Assembly: GCF_016808335.1 (NCBI RefSeq)
Contig: NC_053146.1
Span: 37,506,470-37,570,469, forward strand
Direction: 5' to 3'
DNA from: Panicum virgatum
Taxonomy: Eukaryota; Streptophyta; Magnoliopsida; Poales; Poaceae
Length of the DNA: 64,000 bases
The notes below the pieces were generated by a model, which ran no database searches, was not told the DNA's origin, and saw only the letters and a list, made by a program, of their open reading frames with translations. Below, piece by piece: positions 11,901 to 23,394 of this stretch (position 1 is its first letter; each line of letters opens with the position of its first letter). A program made the translations under genes and the position numbers.

Positions 11901-13430
11901 CTCCCACGATCCCACGATCTATTAGACTATTACGAGCTGGGGAGAAAAAAACCGTGCGGACGAGGCGAACCGGATGGGGGCGGGCCGGTGGGGGTGTTGC
12001 GCTCGGTTGCAGGAGTCTGGTCGGCTCCACGGATTGAGCTCAGGTACTTAATAACATATTTTGTATCCAGGGTAATAGACCTACTGTATATATATCTCTC
12101 CGCCCTTCTCCCCTGCTCCAAATCGCCGGCGTGGCGGCCCTCGGCCCTCTCCTCCCTCCTCCTCCCTGGCTCGCCGTTGCCGCCTGGCTCCTCCCTCCAC
12201 CGTGCCGGCTGTCCTCGAGCTCATCGGCGCGGAGCTCGGCCGGCCTCGAGCGAATCCGCGCGCGGGCTGCAGTTTGACCGGCACGTTCCCGTCGGTGGGG
12301 AGCTCACCGGCGACGAAGAGCAGCACCTACACGACCTACGAGACGAGATACACCCATCCATGGTTGATGTGCATGAAGAAATAGGGCCGAGCATGGCCGG
12401 CGGCGTGGAGGTGGCGCCGGCCGGCGGTGAGGCACGGAAACGAACGTGGAAAGTCAGTGAACGCGGCGGAACATGGAGAGCATCACCTTTAGGAGGTGGC
12501 TTACAGTCGATTTGAGCCGCTAATTGAGAGAAACGGTGGTCGGAGGTGTGAAATTGACGACAGGCGGATCTTGAGGGCCATGGATGGCCGGCGGCTAGGA
12601 GATCCTCGATTCCCGGGGAGGTGGAGGTCGAGGCTCGAGTCTGAGGGGTGGTGGAGGGAGCTAGGAAGGTGGGAGAGCTTCCAGTGCGGAGGATTTGGAA
12701 TCCATAGAGGATTAGCGGATGGATTTGGCCGGCGAGCGCTGGCGGCCTAGAAGTAGAGCAGAGTCCGCTCCTAACCTGCCGAGCGGGATCCGGGCGGCAC
12801 GGGGCGGGCCTGCGCGGGGTCGTCCAGCGCGGCGGCGCGGCCTGCTGGGCGGCGAGGCCTACGCGGGGCGCGGCCGGGTCGCGGCGGCGGCCATGGGCGA
12901 GCGCAGTGCGAGCGGCGGCGGCCATGGACGAGCGCCGCGCCGGGGCGCTCCCTCGTCGCGCCCCCGCACAGCCCCCTCGCCGTGCTCCCTCGCCGCGCCG
13001 GCCAAGCTGCTGGATGTCTGTTGGACGGCGGGGCAGGAGGGCGAGGCGGAGCGGCGTGGTGGAGGCTCGCCGGCCGGGCCGCGGTGGCGTAGGAGGGCAC
13101 GCCGGAGCGGGTAGGCGAAGGCGGAGCGGTGCCCGCGGACGGTCGAGAAGTGGGCCCGCGCGGATGGTAGCGTAGCTCCTCTACCCCGGTAAATTTGGCG
13201 AAGCTGGAGTGAAACGGAAAGATAGCGTAAGGTTTAGAGTTTCCCAGAGCAGCTATTTTTCCGTCAAATTGGTACTGCAGTACCTGAAAGCGTATGACTT
13301 CCAGTATCCACTGCGAGTAGCCTCAAAGGGTGGCCGTAGAACAATTAAGCCTGACTGGAGTGCAGCTGCCAGATCGCCAAACTGAGATCCACATCTAGCC
13401 ACGTAGGTTGAGCTGGGTCATACGTTCCAA
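11901..13430. other. CpG-rich region with possible promoter, product unresolved
   Basis: A TATA-like tatatatat at about 12086-12095 is followed by a CT-rich then GC-rich stretch to 13190, a pattern like a grass promoter and 5' leader on the + strand. Long open frames exist on both strands, but none shows a domain, a biased third-position pattern on one strand only, or convincing splice partners. It may be a captured gene fragment or a non-coding transcript start. Confidence 0.3.
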
Positions 13431-13618
13431 AAGAACCGGACAATGCTTTTTTTTTAAATAGGGTGGCACGTATTTAATTTTTCTTCCATCTAACAATAAT
13501 ATTATTTATTTTTTTCAAAAATAATGGATATTTTTTCCTTCCTGTCAATTAATATCCTTCCAAAATCATCCAGCAACGATGCCATTTATTTTTCCTCTAA
13601 AAATAATACACATCTTTC

Positions 13619-13868
13619 TTTTCCTTCCATAAACAATGATATCAATTATTATCCTTTCAAAATAAAAAACTGATGTGAATTATGGGTTAAAGTATGTGCA
13701 AAGAAAAGTATGTGTACACTAAAGGAAAGTAATGTGTTAATATATGTCTTTTTTTTCCTTCCAAAAACAATGATGTCAATTATTATCCTTCCAAAAAAAT
13801 GATGTGAATTATGGGTCAATTTATGTGCAAAGAAAAGTATTTGTGTGCTAAAGGAAACTAATATGTGG
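13619..13868. repeat. Degenerate tandem duplication, about 115-120 bp unit
   Basis: Copy 1 (about 13619-13740) and copy 2 (about 13756-13868) share, in order, acaatgat-tcaattattatcctt, gatgtgaattatgggt, atgtgcaaagaaaagtat and taaaggaaa-taat. Partial units occur just upstream at 13470-13610. The DNA is AT-rich and non-coding. Confidence 0.8.
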
Positions 13869-14339
13869 GCTTAAGAGGTGGGTATAGGAAATTACTGGTG
13901 TAAAAAGTAATAGGATTTTGGTGAAAAACATTGACGAAACCAATCTACCCCTTTCTTTCGTCAAATCTTTTGGCCTGACAAGTGGGACCTTCGTAAGGGA
14001 TACGGTGGATCTAATCTTGGTGAGAAATAATTTTAATTATTTTAACTTTTATAATATAGATAGAAAAAAATCCGGACCGGAAAAGGCTATAGCACCCTCT
14101 TAATATCATATATCGCCGTCAAATAAATTAATCATGAGAGGCTAAAATGTCATTAACTCCCGTGAGCAATGTACGGCAATGAGGCATCGTGTATGATCCA
14201 TACAATAAATCTTCATCGACATGTGGAATATATACATGGGCATCAAACATCTTACATTGGTCCAGAAAATAATAGGGTTAATAAGTTTGCTTGCATCCAT
14301 GCTGTGTGCCCCATGTACATATCTAATCGTAAGAAGTAT

Positions 14340-14453
14340 TCGCTCTATTTGTTTGGCTTGTCAGCCAACCAAACAACAGTATTGTTCTCTTATACTAAAT
14401 CAGCACTAACCACTAGCTACCAGCCACCAGCCACAGCCAAACGAACACAACGA
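14340..14453. mobile_element. MITE with gtttggct-type terminal inverted repeats, copy 1
   Basis: The ends tcgctctatttgtttggct and agccaaacgaacacaacg are imperfect inverted repeats. The interior (gttctcttatactaaatcagcac) matches, in reverse complement, the element at 18939-19091. Grass genomes carry many such short elements. The superfamily and target duplication were not resolved. Confidence 0.7.
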
Positions 14454-15300
14454 GTCATTGTTTGGCTTCAATTCAATAAACTAGAACATTGTTTCAATAG
14501 TTACTTTTAAAAGCCTTAAAACCGAGCGTCTTGATCTCACCGGTCCACTCGACAAAAACACATTAAACCGATAGTATCAACTAATACCCCTGTGTGAATT
14601 GTGATAAGAATTAGATTTGGCAATCGTACGAATTGAATACCGAGAAAAAAATAGTTGCAGGGTATACTGAGGCAAACTAGCGGGTCAGCTGTATTGTAGT
14701 ATTTTGGTTGTAGTGTACGCTCAAGCCAGTGCACGTCCACCGTGTGAACTCACAAAGAACAAAGCAGCCGTCTGTCCTGGTCCATCGACTTCACTTCCTT
14801 CTTGCACTATCCAACTCGCCATACTTGCGTCGAAAATGGTACAGCTAGCTAGCAGCAGGTACCTGAAATCTTACGCAGCCTGCTTCATTTTTTTTTCATT
14901 CCAAGGCTTGACAAAGTTTGAGCTTGCAGCATAATTAAATACAAGGATATAATATACCACAAATCCACGCCACCTCATCCGTTCAGTAAACAATATTAGT
15001 AAGTGAATTAAATTACTGCTGACAGCCAAGCTAAACCCCCACTCATTTTCACCAAATCACTGTCAAATACCCTGTATCGCTCTGTCAATACGGAGCCGGG
15101 GGCTGTGGCAGGTCAAAGCGGATAAGGAGCTCTGTGCCCGGTGTCAGCCAGTCGAGCCGCAATCAACTGGGAGAAACCACTCGTCCCGTATCTTCAGTAT
15201 CAGTAACACTCATCGTCGGCAGAAGACCCGGCCGGGGTGGGTGGGGTGGGGGTCTCCATAAAACCTGCAGCCCATCCGGCCATCCCAACGGCCTCCCGCC
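14454..15300. other. Upstream region of the STP-like gene
   Basis: Non-coding sequence leading to a GC-rich proximal region from about 15210. No unambiguous TATA box was found; a weak cataaaa lies near 15254. The transcription start is probably between here and about 15300 (inference). Confidence 0.35.
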
Positions 15301-15527
15301 ACCCTCTCACTACTCTCTCCGATCCCCCCGGCCGGGCCGGCTTCTCTGCACTGCCCCTGCTGTTCGTTTGCTCACCAGATTGGATCAGGCTGGTTGCTTG
15401 CCTTGGTCGACCATTGTTTAGTCGCCGGTTACCTGACCAGGTGTTGAATATTGCTGGCAGCTCGGATTCCGGTTTCGGCGCGGCCCCCCGGAGAGGAGCT
15501 GCTGCTGCTGGTGGTCCTGGAGCGGAG

Positions 15528-15752
15528 GTATCTATTCTATTCAGCGATTTGGTGTCAGTGTGTTTTGGCTCTCTCTATATCTTCCTCCCTTGTCAGTTTC
15601 TTGACTCCCCCGGTGTTGACTTGTGTGTGCTCTGGCCGTCATCTCTGATTTGCCGTCTTCCTCTTCTTCTCCGTCATCGTCGTTGGCTGCTGCTGCTTCT
15701 TTCTCGCTGCCCTGCCTGTCTGGCTGCCTCTTTCTTTCTTTCTTTCTTTCAG
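15528..15752 (+). other. Probable 5'-UTR intron of the STP-like gene
   Basis: The exon edge gcggag is followed by a donor gtatct at 15528. The stretch is T-rich and ends in a (tttc)n polypyrimidine tract and an acceptor ctttcag at 15746-15752, followed by ggaagaga. The next ATG that opens the transporter lies at 15876. 5'-UTR introns are common in grass genes and often raise expression. This is an inference from splice signals only. Confidence 0.5.
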
Positions 15753-15875
15753 GGAAGAGAGGCTGCTGAACAAGACGTGTGTGAGTGTGCCTGGAAGGAA
15801 GAGAACTAGAGAGGCGAGGAACTTGCTTCCCGGGGTGAGAGGAAATCAGGCGGAGCGGGAAGGGGGGGCTCGGAG

Positions 15876-18323
15876 ATGGCAGGCGGGTTCGGCGGCGGCG
15901 GGGCGGCCCCCGGGAGGGCGGAGCTCTACGAGGGCAGGATCACCAGCTACTTCATCCTCGCCTGCATCGTCGGCTCCTTCGGCGGATCCCTCTTCGGCTA
16001 TGATCTCGGAGTCTCCAGTCAGTATTTCTTTCATCCCAACTCCTCTTCTTAGTTCTTGCAATATTTTCTACTTTGTTTCTCTTCCATTCCAGAGAAATAA
16101 TTTGATTGAGTTGAATGATATTCATCTCGTCTCAAAATGAACTAATTTGCAATGTCAGATTTGATAATTCTTTGCACAAAATTTAGCTCTGAATTCTCTG
16201 TGGTTTGCGAAATGTCCGCCAAACGATTGCTCCCAGAACGACACAACAATTTCTTGGACAAGTTATCTTTTGTCAAAAAAAACGTAGAAATGCAGGGGAA
16301 TACTCTGATCCGTGTTTCATGGACGATCTCAATCATGCCTAATGCTTTGGACTGAAAAAACAGTCGATTGGGTAGACGTAGACCAGAGAGAGAATCAGGT
16401 GAAACAGAAATTAACACTTTAATGTCTCTATCTAGTATCATCATCTGTGCAAGGTCTTAAAACCACTTTACTACTCTGCTCCCCTATAGGTTCCCAAAAA
16501 AAAAAACTCTGCTCCCCTATACAAAAAAGATGTTTCGTACTTTTGTGGTTGTTGCTCACTGTCCGCTGGAATCAGGGAACTACGATTACCCCTCTTCAAC
16601 AACCATTACCAAATCCAGTGTGATGACAAAATTTTGTTTCGCCTCATCAATTCCTTGGAATACAGCTCATCTCATCTGCACTGCTGCAAATGGCATCTGT
16701 GAAAATTAGCATTTGAATGCACTGCAAAACAAAAAGAAAAAGAAATCGTCATAGCTTTCCCTTCTGAGGACTTGGATGTTGGTGCCGATCGCAGGCGGCG
16801 TGACGTCCATGGACGACTTCCTGAAGAAGTTCTTCCCGGACGTGTACCACCGGAAGCAGGCGCACCTGCGCGAGACGGACTACTGCAAGTACGACAACCA
16901 GGTGCTGACGCTCTTCACCTCCTCGCTCTACTTCGCCGGCCTCGTCTCCACCTTCGGCGCCTCCTACGTCACCAAGCGCCGCGGCCGGCGCGCCAGCATC
17001 ATGGTCGGCGCCACCAGCTTCTTCCTCGGCGGCGCCGTCAACGCCGCCGCCGTCAACATCGCCATGCTCATCGTCGGCCGCGTGCTCCTCGGCGTCGGCA
17101 TCGGCTTCGGCAACCAGGCCGTCCCGCTCTACCTCTCCGAGATCGCGCCCTACCGCATCCGCGGCGCCGTCAACCAGCTCTTCCAGCTCACCACCTGCCT
17201 CGGCATCCTCGTCGCCGACATCATCAACTACTTCACCGACCGCCTGCACCCGTGGGGGTGGCGCCTCTCGCTGGGGCTCGCCATGGGCCCCGCCACCGCC
17301 ATCTTCGTCGGCGCGCTCTTCCTGCCGGAGACGCCCAACAGCCTCGTCGAGCGGGGGCTGTTCGAGGAGGCCCGCCGCGTGCTGGAGAAGGTGCGCGGCA
17401 CGCACAAGGTGGACGCCGAGTTCGAGGACCTCAAGGAGGCCAGCGAGGCGGCGCGCGCCGTCAAGGGCACGTTCCGGAACCTGCTCGCCGCGCGCAACCG
17501 CCCGCAGCTCATCATCGGCGCGCTCGGCATCCCGGCGTTCCAGCAGTTGTCGGGCATGAACTCCATCCTCTTCTACTCGCCCGTCATCTTCCAGAGCCTC
17601 GGCTTCGGCTCCTCCGCCGCGCTCTACTCCTCCATCATCACGGGCTCCATGCTCGTCGTCGGCGCGCTCATCTCCATGGTCACCGTCGACCGCCTCGGCC
17701 GCCGATTCCTCTTCATCGAGGCCGGCGTCCAGATGATCTCATCCATGGTCAGTTGTTGATTGATTTAAACAGCATTAAGAGGGATCATTAATTCCCATTT
17801 ATTAGTACACTACTGACAGTACTGATCGATGATCTTGCATTGCTTGTGACATTATTGGCAGGTGGTTGTGGCCGTGATCCTGGCGCTCAAGTTCGGGCAC
17901 GGCGAGGAGCTGTCCAAGGGCGTGAGCACGGTGCTGGTGGTGGCCATCTGCCTCTTCGTCGTCGCCTACGGCTGGTCCTGGGGGCCGCTGGGGTGGCTTG
18001 TCCCCAGCGAGCTGTTCCCGCTGGAGATGCGGTCGGCGGGGCAGAGCGTGGTGGTGTGCGTGAACCTCTTCTGGACGGCGGCCGTGGCGCAGTGCTTCCT
18101 CGCCGCGCTGTGCCACCTCCGGTGGGGCGTGTTCGTGCTCTTCGCGTCGCTCATCGTCGTCATGTCCATCTTCGTTATCCTCCTGCTGCCGGAGACCAAG
18201 CAGGTGCCCATCGAGGAGGTCTGGATGCTGTTCGACAGGCACTGGTACTGGAAGCGCATCGTCCGCAAGGACCCCAAGTACCAGGGAAACCTCCACCAGC
18301 AGCAGGAGATGGCGCGAGCTTGA
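15876..18323 (+). CDS. Sugar transport protein, STP14-like (MFS hexose/H+ symporter)
   Basis: Three exons, 15876-16017, 16795-17747 and 17862-18323, all with GT-AG introns, encode 518 residues, the normal STP length. Exon 1 gives MAGGFGG and the first membrane helix ending FGYDLGVS; the joint codon gives SSGVTSMDDF. Family marks in order: YCKYDNQ (about residue 78), KRRGRRAS, GFGNQAVPLYLSE, LPETPNSLVERG, the sugar-site QQLSGMNSILFY, DRLGRR, WSWGPLGWLVPSE and LPETKQVPIEE. Cysteines at about 78 and 449 are placed like the pair that makes the lid-domain disulphide in Arabidopsis STP10. Members import hexoses with protons across the plasma membrane. The pattern FILACIVGS, DYCKYDNQ, SLYFAGL and LCHL fits the STP14 (galactose-type) branch best, but substrate is not provable from sequence. 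Intact, with very GC-rich codons typical of grasses. The 777-bp first and 114-bp second introns are unremarkable. Confidence 0.95.
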
Positions 18324-18938
18324 CGATGATACTAAGTTTCAATAAGGTGCATGTGGGATGTTTACTAGACAGACTAAGTTGTGATTATGTTCTTGATGCA
18401 ATGCAAAGAGGAGCTAGGATTGGAGATGCTGCTTAATTGCCTTTGTCGTCCATGGTTTCGTGTTCTTGGAAGTTCAGGCTTGTGGGGCAAAAAGTTGTCC
18501 CAACGTGTATTTGGTGGCAGGTAGATGCTAAATGTGCTAGGCCTCTATGAATCTATGATGTTACTCGCTGTTCGGATTTGATTGAGATCGAATTTATATC
18601 TTATGAATGCAGTGTTTGCACTCTGAATGCTTCAATTCGTTGTCAATTCGCAGAGAGCTCCATAGTGCTCCATCGCGAAGAAAAAGTTGCTAGTTATCTA
18701 GAACAAATCATCTCATCATCTGAACAGCATTATGATAAAGATTTTCAGTGCCTTTCATAGGTCAGACATAATCAAACTTCAAATTTCAGACATGGGCCCT
18801 TCCAAGCCTGATGATCACATAGTCACACAGATATCTCACTCATAAATAGTCAAGAAGCATCATGTACTTTAGTCAGTCCTGCTTGTCAACTATTCAGCCG
18901 TTTTCAACAGTTTCGTTGCTTGTTAGAGCACCCACAAT
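18324..18938 (+). other. 3' region of the STP-like gene and following spacer
   Basis: The transporter stop at 18321-18323 is followed by an aataag near 18341, a possible weak poly(A) signal. The rest is AT-rich and non-coding. The segment 18780-18895 recurs in diverged form at 19850-19935. Confidence 0.4.
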
Positions 18939-19091
18939 CGCTGTGTTTGTTTGGCTGTGGCTAGTGGCTGGTACTGATTTGTTATGACAGAATAATACTG
19001 CTGACTGGCTGGTAGCTGATGGCTGATGTTGATTTAGTATGAGAGAACAGTACTGCTGGCTGATTGGCTGACAAGCCAAACGAACAGAGCG
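18939..19091. mobile_element. MITE with gtttggct-type terminal inverted repeats, copy 2
   Basis: The ends cgctgtgtttgtttggct and agccaaacgaacagagcg are imperfect inverted repeats of about 18 bp. The interior matches the copy at 14340-14453 in the opposite orientation, and both yield the same short chance peptide (QQYCSLILNQH). No coding function is likely. Confidence 0.75.
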
Positions 19092-20214
19092 AATGTAGTC
19101 GAGGCTTGAAACATCATTTCACCGACGAGGCTTCAATACATTTTCTGCTACAGCATGCAGGCATCGGTGCCTAAAAGATCATGGGTCCAGTGATGAAATA
19201 GAAAAAGAACTCTGCACAGCCACCCTCTGCAGCCGCTGCTTCATTGGCGCTTGAAGCTGGCCAGTGTAATGTTATTTTATTGATGGGATAGAGTAAGCAT
19301 CGGTGACAGTATTCTCGGTGTTTGCATTTTGCAACTGGGCATCGGGTGCTGCAATGGGGAAAACAATGCTCCGAGTAAGAGAGAAAAACTGAGCATCGTG
19401 CACCACACTGCGGGTGCCCTTATGACAGTACTGAATCATCACACTATACGCAGCTGTTTTCATTTGCCATGTTGTCCCTTACGTTTCGCAAAGTCTTCTG
19501 TCTACAGGCTGGATGCATAAAAATTGCTCATGATATAGACATGAAGACTTCCGTAGCATCATTTGCTACGACTACAATATCCCGTCCTCGAATTGGCAAG
19601 AGCAGTGGTAGTTTAGGAATCATACACAATTCTAAGTTTATACTAACACAGTGACACGGCATGTAACAAACTTGACAAGGATTCTGACTGGTAGCCATTG
19701 AGAGATAGATGCAGCGGCAAGTATTAGTGTTGATGGTTCAGTTAGAGTTGTTTAGTTGCAAGTACAAATAATCTGACTGTCTGAACACAACTATAAAAAG
19801 GTTTGCTGTCTCTTTCATTGATCAAACATTAATTATCGAAATTTCATATATCAGGCTTTGACCTTTCCAGGTCCAATGCTCACATGGATGTCTCACTCAA
19901 CAGTCATCATGTACTTCAGTCAGTGCTGCTTATCTCTGTGGGTCCAGGAACATCACAATCCCCAATTCTCGCCTTAATTTTGTGAATATGAAAGGTGTCG
20001 ACACCAAAATTATGACGTGATTGACTTGAACATGATGCAAAGATTTTCCTTTCTTTTTTTTGAGAATACACAGAAGAGCTATTTATCTTTGTATTGAGAA
20101 TAAATTTTAATACAAAATTATACTTTAATTACGCAATCATGCTCTAATCCTAAGAAATACCAAAACTATGTCACAATAGTCTAATGGATAGACAAAATTT
20201 AAATTTTCCTGGCT
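19092..20214. other. Gene-free interval
   Basis: It contains the second, diverged copy of an about 100-bp segment (19850-19935, compare 18780-18895; shared catcatgtactt-agtcagt). Nothing else was recognised. Confidence 0.4.
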
Positions 20215-20960
20215 CTTTCGTCGACTAGACGGATGAAATAATGATTTCGTCTACGGGCGATTTCTCTGCTTCCTTATGTGGCCCATAGTATTTCGTCCGA
20301 CGGGCGGACCAAATTTTCCTATTATCCCTTGTCTTCTCTCTCACCGTCCTCTCTCTGTCTCCATCCTCTCTCTCGCGGGGGCAGGCGAAGCACGCAAGAC
20401 GCGGCGGGTAGGCATAACAAAGTTCAGAATAATTGAACAATGCCATCGACATATTTGAAGTTCCTAAAATTAGAAACAAATGTTTTGCTTTAAGACTTTC
20501 CAAGTCTATGTTCTGCCATTACAAGTGGCTCATTCTGAACCTATATAAAAAGTTACTTTAGGTAAAATCTTTGGAAAAAAAGATTTAGCACTAAGTACAA
20601 AGAACCTTGGACTACAAAAAAATTCCATTTGTTTTTGTGCAAAATATCAGAAAGGTATTTAAATTTCTATTCAAAATTAGGAAATCAGAGCTACTAGGCA
20701 AACTAAATTTCGTCCAATTTGTCGACCCATTGGACAAAAACTAGAATTTTGTCGAACGGGTAGCGAAATCTAATTTTGGTCTACCTATTGGACGAAACAA
20801 GATTTCATCATGCAAGCTCTATAAAAATTATTGTCTTTTTCATGCACTTTCGTTTAGATTTCGTCCAACTAGTTGGATGAAAATATTATATTTCGTCGCC
20901 TCACTAGATGAAATATCGTATTTTCATCCTCTGGTAGACTAGTATTTCACAGAATTAGAG
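20215..20960. repeat. Cluster of tttcgtcc / ggacgaaa inverted motifs
   Basis: Motifs such as tttcgtcgactagacgga, atttcgtccgacgggcgga, tttcgtccaatttgtcgacccattggac, ttggacgaaac and tttcgtccaactagttggatgaaa recur as short imperfect palindromes at both ends of this stretch, with different sequence between. Arrays like this are typical of sub-terminal regions of class II transposons such as CACTA or Mutator-like types. No transposase or clear terminus was found, so the type is open. Confidence 0.45.
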
Positions 20961-21094
20961 CATTATTTCATAATTACAGTATTACTCCTAAAGAGGCTGC
21001 GCCCGGCCAGCCGAAGAATATGAGTCCTCATCTCCTCCCACGAACTCTGAATAGCCAGCAGGATCCCCTAACACATATTTCGCGAACTCTTCCG

Positions 21095-21335
21095 CCTAGA
21101 CCGGATCATCCGTCGGGTCGGGTCGGGTTCGAGTCTGATCACTTCGGGTTTCGGGTCAAAAAATATTGGCCCATACCCGGCCCATGACAGGGTCGGGTCG
21201 GGTTGTCCCGCAATTTTGTATGTAATTTTCGGATTGAATCGGATTTTTTTGAGTTTCGGGTCAAATATTTCAGCCCGTACCCGACACGTCACTTGGTCGG
21301 ATCGGGTCGGGTCGGGTGGCCTGTGATCAGGCCTA
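21095..21335. repeat. gggtc-rich repeats (tcgggtcgggt)
   Basis: Short runs of tcgggtcgggt on the + strand alternate with cccgtacccga, and tttcgggtcaaa-atatt occurs twice (about 21151 and 21258). The internal symmetry suggests a small non-autonomous transposon, but no ends were established. Confidence 0.5.
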
Positions 21336-21580
21336 CTTCCGCCTACGAACCGGAAACAACAACAAATTCTTGAGATAGGCATGATGACGTCCATATCATC
21401 GGTATTAAAAGCTTCCCATTTGTATTCAACTGGAAAAAATTCACGAGTAATCATAATTTCACCAGGATGTGACTATTAACTTAATACTGACAATGATTAA
21501 TTAATCGTGCTATGCGAGCCTACAATAATACAACGGAGCAGTATTAGTATGTTCTCAAGTAATAGAAAATAATAAAACCT

Positions 21581-22896
21581 TACTGTGAAAATTATTTTTA
21601 GGGTGGGTAAAAATGTATTTTTTGAGGCGAGTGCGGTACCCATTCTGCTTCTCGCAGCTACAAGTGGTTGTTTGTTTTCAGGAGCGGGTAACATATCCGC
21701 CCCTAAAAATCGATTTGTAGGGACGCGTTAGACCATAACTTAGCCCTACAAATCAATTTCTAAAAATAAAAAGAATAGAAAAAACTATAAAATAGCACAA
21801 TAAGAAAAAATATCCCCACAAGCTTCTCTACTGCCGAGGTACATCTTTTTGATGAAATATGCACACTTACGTACATTGGGCAGCTAACCTCAAGCTCGTG
21901 CGTACCCTACTCTCTACCACCCTACACAATCATTTATGACTCTATGAGGTATGCTATACTATGTATCAACTAAAATCGATTTATAAGAGCGGATGATGCT
22001 ATCATCCACCTCTTGAAATTCATTTTCAGAGGCGGGTTACACTATCACGCGCCCATGAAGATGGTTTTTATATTTTATTCCAAAAATGTATTTAAATATA
22101 GTAGAACAAATAAAAAGTAAAACTTTTATACTATTGTTATTGTGGACTATAGATACATAAAACTATACCAAATATATTTCAATGTATATAATGGTTAAGA
22201 GCGTGGAAACCCCAAAGTACGACTTGAGTTGTATGAGATACTATATAATCATAGCCATATGTTTTGTTTCTAAACGATCTTGAATGAATAATGTATAAAC
22301 TATAAAATTTTAGATCTTACCACTACATCTTTGACATGGAACTAATCTACATCCGAGGTTGTTTGAAAAACAAAATTAAAACTTCTGGATTTTAAAATTA
22401 GAGAACTTATGATATTTTTTGAACTATTAAATGACCTTAAATGAAAAAGATATCAACTACAAAATATTAGATCTCATAAACTTCTATAATTTTCGTACAA
22501 AGTTTAACTTCATCCGAGATCATATGAAAAGATTATGAATTTTTTACATGAGATTATTTGTAGGGGCAGATCATCCAGCACCTGCCCTTAAAAAATCATT
22601 TTTTAAAGGTGAGGGTAACAAACGTCATCACTTGTCCTTAAAAGCAGTGGTCATTTCTAGATGCGGATGACACTGTCACCCATCCTTAAAAATGCATTTT
22701 TAGAGGTGGGGACGACTCAAACCACCCCCTCCCGTTCTCCCCCCCAAATGTGGATATATGTCATTGCCCGCCTCTAAAAATACATTTTTATAACAAGTCC
22801 ATTGCTACAGTATCCACTCTATTTATAGAAGCGGATTATCTTTTGGGCCGCCTCTAGAAAAAATAAAATGCCCCTACAAATCATTTTTTATAGTGA
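21581..22896. mobile_element. Non-autonomous CACTA-like element
   Basis: The right end reads ...tacaaatcattttttatagtg, the reverse complement of a cactataaaaaatgatttgta start. The left end, tactgtgaaaattattttta, is a decayed match. Between them many short inverted units of the type gcggat / cctcta-aaaatgcatttttagaggtgg occur, as in CACTA sub-terminal repeats. The interior has no transposase. The flanking trinucleotides do not match, so the left boundary or an internal rearrangement is uncertain. Confidence 0.55.
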
Positions 22897-23394
22897 AGGA
22901 AACCGTGTTAAACCCCAATGAACATAAGGCTATGGTACATAAAGATAAAGAAAATTATATAACACAACTGAGAAAAATACTAGTACTAAACAAGTCTATA
23001 TATTATGGGCCACCTTTAGAAGAATCTCAATCTTACAAATACGAGATTGTAGGGTTTTTTTCGGAGAAGAGAATGCAATAGATACATGGGAGTGATTTCA
23101 GTGAATTGGAGGAAACACTTATACTTAGGCTCCTCGGAGGACGAAGTTAATGCGTGACAAGTCGAGCTGGGAGTACAGCAGGTGAGCCCCTTGTAGTTCC
23201 GCTTTTGCCTTTCCACGCTTTCCACCTGAGAGATATCGTGTTACATAACTTTTTAGAATACAGTAGCTTTCTAAAAAAATATTTTATCTCCTTCATACAA
23301 GTTTCGTTTTAAATACCGATTGCATCGTTGTGTTCAACGTGAGGAGATAGTCAAAACTAGATCTCACTTGTATATATCTTGAAGATGTTTTGCA
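22897..23394. other. Gene-free interval
   Basis: No exon or element was recognised. Confidence 0.4.

Noticed and set aside
11604..12515. 303-codon open frame on the + strand
   Set aside because: It lies across the GC-rich minisatellite. Arg/Gly/Pro-rich composition, no domain, and overlapping open frames on the other strand show that it is a base-composition artefact.
12221..12925. 234-codon open frame on the - strand
   Set aside because: Low-complexity Ala/Pro/Arg/Ser-rich translation with no family signature, in a CpG-rich block open on both strands.
16749..18296. Long - strand frames opposite the STP gene
   Set aside because: They are shadows of the very GC-rich transporter exons; His/Glu/Asp/Ala-rich translations carry no domain.
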